Assembly: GCA_021159365.1 (NCBI GenBank)
Contig: JAGGRY010000013.1
Span: 1-33,417 of the forward strand
Source of the DNA: Nitrososphaerota archaeon
GTDB taxonomy: Archaea > Thermoproteota > Nitrososphaeria_A > Caldarchaeales > Wolframiiraptoraceae
Direction: 5' to 3'
Length of the DNA: 33,417 nucleotides
A model generated the notes under the pieces. It saw only the letters and a program-made list of their open reading frames with translations. It was not told the origin of the DNA and did not search any database. Below, one piece after another: positions 27,051 to 33,417 of the stretch. Every line of letters starts with the position of its first letter. The first letter of the stretch is position 1. The translations under genes and the position numbers were made by a program.

Positions 27051-28747
27051 TCTCCCACCTTTTTCTGAATCTTAATCAATTCAAGTTTTCTAAGCTTCTC
27101 ATCTATCTCCTCTCTCGCTATCTTCCTGAATAAGGGTTTAGGCTTATTGATCCTATGGCCTGATGGTATGAGCTTCTCGACATCGCTCCACTTAAGATCT
27201 TCAACCCTCTTATCGAGATTCAGATAATCCAGTATCCTCTGAGACGTGAATGGAAGATATGGAGCTGAGATCACCGCTAATGCATGGACTACTTGAACCA
27301 ACACGTAGAGAGCTGTATCCGCTTTTTCAGGATTCGCCCATGGAGCCGTCTCATTCAGATATCTATTTCCCTCCTGAGCGAGTCTCAAGATCGTTTTCAA
27401 CCCGGCCTTAAACTCGCATCCCTCGATTCTTCTCTCAACTTCTCCGGCGAACTCAATTCTACTCGATAAAATCTCCTCGTCTCTCTCATCGAGTTCTCCG
27501 GGCTTTGGAACTATTCCATTCATCTTCGAGTAGAGGAAAGTCAATACTCTGTGGATGAAGTTTCCATAAGTCCCTATGAGTTCTCCATTAATCTTCTCCA
27601 TGAAATCCTCCCACTTGAAGTCCGTGTCCCTCGTCTCAGGAGCTATGGCGGCAGCATAATATCTAACGACATCCGGATCATATTCCTCTAATAGTTCGTG
27701 GAGCCAGACAACCCAGCCCCTACTCGTCGAGAGCTTCTCGCCCTCAAGATTCACAAACTCATTTACAACCACATTATATGGTAGGATGTAGTCTCCATGA
27801 GCGATCAGGAGGGCTGGGAAGAGAATCGTATGGAAGAATAAGTTATCCTTCCCTATGAAGCAGTAGAGTTTTGTATCCTTGCCGAGCCAGAATCTCCTCC
27901 ATCTCTCAGGATCTTTAACGATATTCATCGCCCAATCTTTTGTGGCGGAAATGTATCCAAGCAAGTTCTCAGCCCAATTATAGATCACCTGTCCTTCCGC
28001 TCCGGGGAATGGCGCTGGTGGCCCCCATTCATAGTCTCTCGTTATATCCTTGTCTCTTAATCCCTCTTTCTCAAGCCAGGCCATGGTCTTGTTATAGGTA
28101 GCCTTTCTCCAAAACTTCTTATCCTTAACATATTCCAAGACTTTATCCGCTAAGATGCTCAGCTTTAGGAAGAAGTGTTTCCTCGTCTTTATCTCAGGCT
28201 TTGATCCGCAGAGGGAACACCTTGGATCCTTCAATTCGAATGCCTCATACCATGCTCCACAGACCTCGCAGACATCTCCATATTGATTTGGAGCACCGCA
28301 CCTCGGACATGTCCCCACGACAAATCTATCTGGGAGAAAGATCCTGCATTTCGGGCACCACCACTGCTTGACATCCTTGGAGTAGATGTATCCCTTCTCC
28401 CAAAGCTTTTGATAGAATTCTTTGACCACTTCGTGGTGGATAGGCTTACTGGTCCTAGAGAAGATGTCGAAGCTTATTCCAAGTTTCTCAAAGACCTCCT
28501 TTTGTTGCGGATAATACATATCGCATAATTCTTTCGGGGTTATTCCTCTCCTCATGGCCTCAATAACTATGCTGCTGGCGTTCTCATCAGTCCCACAAAC
28601 ATAGATAACTTCAACATCCTTCATCCGCTTAAATCTCGCGAAGATATCAGCAGGTAGATATGCTCCCGCCAGATGCCCAAAATGTCTAGGAGCATAGGAG
28701 TATGGGAGAGCCGCTGTGATGAGGACTCTTTCCCTTAGCCCTCGCAC
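27047..28747 (-). CDS. metG: Methionyl-tRNA synthetase
   Basis: ITAALPYSYAPRHFGHLAGAYLPADIFARF, zinc-binding CxxC pairs, KLSTSRGWVVWL (KMSKS-equivalent). Confidence 0.97.
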   Translation of the reverse strand: MRGLRERVLITAALPYSYAPRHFGHLAGAYLPADIFARFKRMKDVEVIYVCGTDENASSIVIEAMRRGITPKELCDMYYPQQKEVFEKLGISFDIFSRTSKPIHHEVVKEFYQKLWEKGYIYSKDVKQWWCPKCRIFLPDRFVVGTCPRCGAPNQYGDVCEVCGAWYEAFELKDPRCSLCGSKPEIKTRKHFFLKLSILADKVLEYVKDKKFWRKATYNKTMAWLEKEGLRDKDITRDYEWGPPAPFPGAEGQVIYNWAENLLGYISATKDWAMNIVKDPERWRRFWLGKDTKLYCFIGKDNLFFHTILFPALLIAHGDYILPYNVVVNEFVNLEGEKLSTSRGWVVWLHELLEEYDPDVVRYYAAAIAPETRDTDFKWEDFMEKINGELIGTYGNFIHRVLTFLYSKMNGIVPKPGELDERDEEILSSRIEFAGEVERRIEGCEFKAGLKTILRLAQEGNRYLNETAPWANPEKADTALYVLVQVVHALAVISAPYLPFTSQRILDYLNLDKRVEDLKWSDVEKLIPSGHRINKPKPLFRKIAREEIDEKLRKLELIKIQKKVGD

Positions 28748-28859
28748 CCCCTCTTGTGTTAACCTGTTACTCCACCTTTTAAGCTTAAAACAGACTTACG
28801 ACTTATTAGGCGAAAATTGAGAAGATGTGAGAAATTAAAATAAAATGGGGATGAAAGTG

Positions 28860-29195
28860 TTACTTTTTGCTGAGCTCATCCACGAATTTTACCAAGGGAA
28901 TCATATACATAGCTCCTGGTCCGCCGTCCATCAGCGCGCCAACCCATCCAGCCTCGATGATCTCCTCAGGCTTAGCTCCTGCCTCAAGGGCATTCTTGAC
29001 GTGGAAGGCGATGCACCACTTACAGTGCTTGACAACCGCTAGAGCGACCGATATCAATTCCTTAGTCTTTGTATCGAGATATCCTTTCTCCTCAATCTTC
29101 CTCACAAATGTCATGAGGGCCTTCGCCTGCTCAGGGAACTCCTTCGACATTCTCCCGAAGAACTCGTTTATCTCCTTAAGGTGTTCTTCAGCCAT
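28860..29195 (-). CDS. AhpD/carboxymuconolactone decarboxylase family protein
   Basis: TKELISVALAVVKHCKWCIAFHVKNALEAGAKPEEIIEAGWVGALMDGGPG; CxxC plus H. Confidence 0.93.
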   Translation of the reverse strand: MAEEHLKEINEFFGRMSKEFPEQAKALMTFVRKIEEKGYLDTKTKELISVALAVVKHCKWCIAFHVKNALEAGAKPEEIIEAGWVGALMDGGPGAMYMIPLVKFVDELSKK

Positions 29196-29342
29196 ACAAA
29201 CATCCCTCAGTTTGACGTTACTTCACGATGGATTTAAGGATTATCATCCGACCGGTTTCTTCTTGAGCTTCATCTAGATGTGCATGATATGAATGGATGT
29301 TTGAAGTATGATGGAGTAGACTTTATCTGGAGCGTCTTTTTA

Positions 29343-29361
29343 TCCGTTATCGGATAACGGA
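29343..29361. promoter_or_regulatory. Perfect 9-1-9 palindrome TCCGTTATC-G-GATAACGGA upstream of wtpA; candidate molybdate/tungstate-responsive operator
   Basis: Exact inverted repeat followed closely by a TATA-like element (AAAAAGCTATATA, ~29362-29375) and the wtpA start at 29393/29399. Confidence 0.75.
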
Positions 29362-29392
29362 AAAAGCTATATACGCCTAACAACTCTTAAGG

Positions 29393-30427
29393 ATGAACAT
29401 GAAGAAGGGATACATCATATGCTTGATTATTACGTTGATGATCGCCGCGATAGCTTTAACCTTGAACATGAACTTGATCGGCGGCCAAGGGAAGAGCCGA
29501 ATGTTGAGGATATTTCATGCAGGATCGTTATCGGTTCCATTAAAGCAGGTCGCGGAGAGGTTTGAGGAGGAGAATCCGGGGGTTGAGGTGGTTTTGGAGC
29601 CCTCTGGAAGTGTCCTAGCGGTGAGGAAGATCACCGAACTACATAAGACCGCCAGCATCTTGATGACCGCGGACTATAGGCTGATAAACGACATGATGAT
29701 GCCGAGCTACGCTGAATTCAATGTAGCATTTGCATCCAATAAGATGGTCTTGGCCTACACTGATAAGAGCAGATACTCAGATGAGATAAACTCCGAAAAC
29801 TGGTTCAAGATATTGATGAGAGAAGACGTAAAGTATGGATTTTCAAATCCAAACGATGATCCATGTGGTTATAGGTCGCCGATGGTCTTGGCCTTAGCTG
29901 AGAAATATTATGGTTTAGATCTGCTGAAGGAGTTAGTGGTCGATAAGTCGAATATGATCGTGAAGAAATCTGATGGAGAATATCTCATATACATTCCAAA
30001 GGATTTCGCACCAAAACCTGGATCAAATCTCGTGATAAGATCGAAATCCGTTGACCTGATAGCCTTACTTGAGAGCGGGGCAATCGACTACGCATTCGAG
30101 TATAAGAGTGTCGCCATACAACATGGGCTAAAATATGTAGAGTTGCCGCCTCAGATAGATCTAAGCAATCCGAGATTTGATGAGGAATATGGAAGGGTTC
30201 ACGTTTATCTCTTTTATGGAACTGATGAACGGAAGGAGGTAGTGGGGAAATCCATAGTCTATGGTTTAACGATACCGAAATGCGCCGAGAATAGAGATTT
30301 GGCGATCAAGTTCATAAATCTATTATTGAGCGATGTCGGGAGAGAGATCTTCGAGAAAAATGGTCAATCATTCCTAGACAGATTCATAGTATATGGAAAT
30401 GTTCCAAGGGAGATTGAGCTGGGGTGA
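29393..30427 (+). CDS. wtpA: Tungstate/molybdate ABC transporter substrate-binding protein
   Basis: Signal/TM N-terminus, LRIFHAGSLSVPLKQVAERFEEENPGVEVVLEPSGS, DDPCGYRSPM; followed by permease and ATPase. Confidence 0.93.
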   Translation: MNMKKGYIICLIITLMIAAIALTLNMNLIGGQGKSRMLRIFHAGSLSVPLKQVAERFEEENPGVEVVLEPSGSVLAVRKITELHKTASILMTADYRLINDMMMPSYAEFNVAFASNKMVLAYTDKSRYSDEINSENWFKILMREDVKYGFSNPNDDPCGYRSPMVLALAEKYYGLDLLKELVVDKSNMIVKKSDGEYLIYIPKDFAPKPGSNLVIRSKSVDLIALLESGAIDYAFEYKSVAIQHGLKYVELPPQIDLSNPRFDEEYGRVHVYLFYGTDERKEVVGKSIVYGLTIPKCAENRDLAIKFINLLLSDVGREIFEKNGQSFLDRFIVYGNVPREIELG

Positions 30428-30431
30428 TGAT

Positions 30432-31202
30432 ATGAGGAGGGTTGAGAACCTATTCTTAACGTTCTCGATACTAGGTTCGGTGATTGTGTTCGCGCTTCTC
30501 GCTCCGATGGCGATCATCTTCTTCATGACGAATCCGATTCAGATAGGAGAAGCTCTAATGGACTTAGAGATCTTAAACGCTCTCTTAACAACTTTCACAG
30601 CGGCAGCGATGGCAACTTTCTCAGCCTTGATATTCGGCACACCTCTAGCATATGTCCTCGCTAGAAAAGATTTCGCCTTGAAGAATCTCCTAGAATCTCT
30701 GATGAATGTTCCGTTGGCTATTCCTCATAGCGTTGCCGGAATACTCGTCCTCTTAGCATATCATTCTAGAAGCTCGATTGGAGAGATTTTAAGCAGGATT
30801 GGAATAGTGGTTGAAGATAGTTTTTGGGGAATAGTTGTAGCGATGCTCTTTGTAAGCGCGCCGATCTTCATAAGTTCAGCTAGATCAGGGTTCTCGATGG
30901 TCGATGAGACCTTTGAACATGTCGCGAGAACTCTTGGAGCAGGACATTTCAAGACTTTCTTCACGGTAACCCTTCCACTAGCATTTAGGTCGATTGTCTC
31001 AGGAATTATAGTGACTTGGGCGAGGGCTGTGAGCGAGGTCGGAGCTTTATTGATAGTCGCGCCATATCCGAAGTCCATAGCCCTTCTAGTGATCGAAAGG
31101 TTTGAAGCATTCGGATTATCTGCCGCGATCCCGATAACAGCTCTCCTACTCTTAATCGGCATAATCGTGGTCTTAACATTAAACTATATCTCAATGAGAT
31201 AA
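30432..31202 (+). CDS. wtpB: Tungstate/molybdate ABC transporter permease (ATG at 30432; the ORF track starts at 30393)
   Basis: Hydrophobic permease with EAA-like loop (VARTLGAGHFKTFFTVTLPLAFRSIVSGIIVTWARAVSEVGALLIV). Confidence 0.92.
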   Translation: MRRVENLFLTFSILGSVIVFALLAPMAIIFFMTNPIQIGEALMDLEILNALLTTFTAAAMATFSALIFGTPLAYVLARKDFALKNLLESLMNVPLAIPHSVAGILVLLAYHSRSSIGEILSRIGIVVEDSFWGIVVAMLFVSAPIFISSARSGFSMVDETFEHVARTLGAGHFKTFFTVTLPLAFRSIVSGIIVTWARAVSEVGALLIVAPYPKSIALLVIERFEAFGLSAAIPITALLLLIGIIVVLTLNYISMR

Positions 31203-31217
31203 TGGTGAAAGCGAGTA

Positions 31218-32285
31218 ATGAAAACCGTATCAAGCCCGCTGCTCGTCTTGAAGTCCGTCTCAAAGAGCTGGAGAGAGTTTCAGATAAAGGATGTGAACCT
31301 AGAAGTGCGAAGAGGAGAATATTTCGTGGTGATGGGGCCAACGGGCGCTGGGAAAACGCTTCTTCTTCAACTAATCGCCGGAATCCATTACCCAGATTCC
31401 GGAAAGATCATCTTAGATGACGTCGATGTCACATATCTTCCTCCCGAAAGGAGGTCGATAGGATATGTTCCACAGAACTATGCCCTCTTCCCACATATGC
31501 TCGTTAAGGACAACATCGGATATGGATTGAAGATTAGGGGTTATTCTAAGAATAAGGTTGAGGAAGAGGTTCAAGAGATCTCCGTCAAACTTGGAATAAA
31601 CCATCTACTAGAAAGAATGGTTTCAACCCTAAGCGGTGGAGAGCAGCAAAGAGTTGCGCTAGCTAGGGCCTTGATAATTAAGCCGAAGATCCTTTTATTG
31701 GATGAGCCTTTAAGCGCGCTAGATCCCGAGACTAGGGAAGAGATTAGAGAATACATTAAGGAGATTAGGAAGATCTTGAAGTTTACCGCTATCCATGTAA
31801 CCCATGACTTCGTTGAAGCAGTTGATCTAGGTGATAGGATGGCGGTAATGTTCAATGGAGAGATCCTCCAAGTCGGAGAGCCGATAGAGATAATCAACAA
31901 TCCGAGAAACGAGCTAATAGCATCGTTCACTGGGGCGAAAAACTTGTTCAAGGGTAAGGTAATAGCGAGGAGAGGGGAATTGGCGGAGATAGACCTCGGA
32001 GGAGTGAGAATCTATGCAGCGACTAGAAAACTGGGCGAGGTCATGGTCGCCATAAGACCTGAAAACATCGTCATACTCCTCGAAAAGGCTAGGATAAGCG
32101 CTAGAAATATCCTCGAAGGAATTATAGAGGAGATCTCGGAGAAACCACCATACATCTCTCTTAAAGTCGATGCTGGACTACCCTTCACCGTCTACCTCAC
32201 GAGAAATGCTCTAGAAGACCTAAACCTAACGGTTGGAAAGCGGGTTTATCTGGCTTTTAAGGCATCGGCTATATCTGTGTTTTAG
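31218..32285 (+). CDS. wtpC: Tungstate/molybdate ABC transporter ATP-binding protein
   Basis: MGPTGAGKTLLLQLIAG, LSGGEQQRVALARALI, LLLDEPLSALD, C-terminal TOBE-like domain. Confidence 0.94.
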   Translation: MKTVSSPLLVLKSVSKSWREFQIKDVNLEVRRGEYFVVMGPTGAGKTLLLQLIAGIHYPDSGKIILDDVDVTYLPPERRSIGYVPQNYALFPHMLVKDNIGYGLKIRGYSKNKVEEEVQEISVKLGINHLLERMVSTLSGGEQQRVALARALIIKPKILLLDEPLSALDPETREEIREYIKEIRKILKFTAIHVTHDFVEAVDLGDRMAVMFNGEILQVGEPIEIINNPRNELIASFTGAKNLFKGKVIARRGELAEIDLGGVRIYAATRKLGEVMVAIRPENIVILLEKARISARNILEGIIEEISEKPPYISLKVDAGLPFTVYLTRNALEDLNLTVGKRVYLAFKASAISVF

Positions 32286-32378
32286 ACCTTGTGGAAAAGC
32301 TATGATGTATATTCCTGATCACTAAAGCTTATAATTAAGCCTTATAGCTCAATTCTCTAAGGGGTGACTGGAAGAGAA

Positions 32379-33417
32379 ATGGCGGAAAGGAGGCTTCCAG
32401 ACCCGCCGAGTCAGGGAATAATCGGCTACTTGAAGATGGTTGGCCCAGGGGTGATCCTAGGATCTCTAGCGATTGGAAGCGGTGAATGGATACTCTTCCC
32501 AGCATTGGTCGTCAAGTATGGGCCATACCTGCTTTGGGCGGCTCTCCTCTCAGCCATAATCCAAGCAGTAGTCGCTATCGAGTCCTTGAAATACACGATT
32601 TACTGTGGCCAGCCGATCCACAAGGCGTATCAAAGGCTTCCACCAAATCCCTTGACCTGGGCTTGGGCATGGGCTCTCCTAATCGCCATACCCGTAGTGT
32701 GGCCTGGATGGGCCATGGGTTCAGCTACCGCGCTGGCCGCGCTTCAACTAGGCAGATTGCCTGGACCTCAAGACTCCTATCTAGTTTTGGCCTGGGGTTT
32801 ATTCGCCTTAACCATCGGATTATTAGTGATCCACGTCGGTAGGAAGATCCAGAGAACGCTTGAAGTCGTCAGCTGGCCCCTACTCATCCTACTATTGGCA
32901 ACGATCATATTAGGTGTGGCGTTCTCAGCTTCACCATCAGCTTGGGCCACGGTCTTAAGCGGCTTCGCAGGCTTCCTAAGACCTAGATTCGGATTTCCAC
33001 CTAGAGATCAGACAAACTGGTATATCATCTCGGCGGCAATAGCCTATATTCCAGCGGGATTCGGCTTCAACCTCTTCATATCAAGCTATGCAAGGGATAA
33101 AGGATGGGGGATGGGCAGTAAAATCGGCTACATTTCAGGGTTAATCGGTGGGAGGAAGGTCGAGTTAAAGACCGATGAGATGCCCTTCGACATAAATGAC
33201 TCGGAGAATCTAAAGCGGTGGAAAGGCTGGCTAAACGTGGCTAGATTAGACTCCTACTTCTTCTTTTCAGGGCTCACGATGATAACACTACTCCTAACAA
33301 CGGTCATGACGTATTCGCTTCTAGCGCCGAGAGGTTTGGCTCCGATGGGGTTCCAGGTTGCAGCGGCTCAAGCAAAGGCCTTATCGGCAGTCTTGGGCGG
33401 ATTGGCTTGGATAATAG
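32379..33417 (+). CDS. NRAMP-like divalent metal transporter (3' truncated by window edge; alternative GTG start at 32364)
   Basis: ORF MAERRLPDPPSQGIIGYLKMVGPGVILGSLAIGSGEWILFPALVVKYGPYLLWAALLSAIIQAVVAIESLKYTIYCGQP... stays open to the window end; many TM segments; GPGVILGSLAIGSGEW is NRAMP-like. Confidence 0.8.
   Translation, partial: MAERRLPDPPSQGIIGYLKMVGPGVILGSLAIGSGEWILFPALVVKYGPYLLWAALLSAIIQAVVAIESLKYTIYCGQPIHKAYQRLPPNPLTWAWAWALLIAIPVVWPGWAMGSATALAALQLGRLPGPQDSYLVLAWGLFALTIGLLVIHVGRKIQRTLEVVSWPLLILLLATIILGVAFSASPSAWATVLSGFAGFLRPRFGFPPRDQTNWYIISAAIAYIPAGFGFNLFISSYARDKGWGMGSKIGYISGLIGGRKVELKTDEMPFDINDSENLKRWKGWLNVARLDSYFFFSGLTMITLLLTTVMTYSLLAPRGLAPMGFQVAAAQAKALSAVLGGLAWII

Noticed and set aside
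31006-31951. Minus-strand ORFs across wtpB/wtpC
   Set aside because: Sense-strand ABC transporter motifs are clear; the antisense translations carry no motif.
32486-32842. Plus-strand 118-aa ORF listed in the track
   Set aside because: Out-of-frame within the NRAMP-like gene, whose frame from 32379 stays open to the window end and encodes coherent TM segments.
1-33417. CRISPR arrays, insertion sequences or integrase genes
   Set aside because: No regularly spaced direct repeats, transposase motifs or tyrosine/serine recombinase ORFs were recognised on either strand.

Overview
This is a 33.4 kb archaeal chromosomal segment. The archaeal call rests on archaeal-type MRE11/RAD50, archaeal/eukaryal-type ProRS and MetRS, archaeal TIM, an S26B signal peptidase, WtpABC, YjbQ and TATA-like leaderless promoters. 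The gene order is dense and strand-alternating. Most of it is housekeeping: rad50-mre11, a dolichol-kinase-like CTP transferase, proS, a JAMM peptidase, tpiA, an eIF2B-like isomerase, a DEDD exonuclease, pyk, a PfkB kinase, a fused 3-hydroxyacyl-CoA dehydrogenase/enoyl-CoA hydratase, an HD hydrolase, rpiA, an MscS-like protein, a V4R protein, yjbQ, DUF447 and CitG-like genes, a toprim protein, ftsZ, metG, an AhpD-like protein, wtpABC and a truncated NRAMP-like transporter. No large defence locus, CRISPR array or complete mobile element was seen. Observations most worth checking: (1) a hicBA toxin-antitoxin pair between tRNA-His(GTG) and a degenerate, same-orientation copy of the tRNA 3' portion, suggesting a ~0.55 kb relic integrated island; (2) an unlisted 50-aa ribbon-helix-helix gene overlapping the ftsZ start by 8 nt (CdrS-like arrangement); (3) a perfect 9-1-9 palindrome next to the TATA-like element of wtpABC (candidate Mo/W operator); (4) a decayed NrpR-like regulator; (5) an 897-aa multi-repeat surface protein with an Arg-rich tail, directly abutting a signal peptidase gene; (6) five convergent gene pairs overlapping by exactly 4 nt at their stop codons. 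All calls come from reading the sequence; no database search was run.
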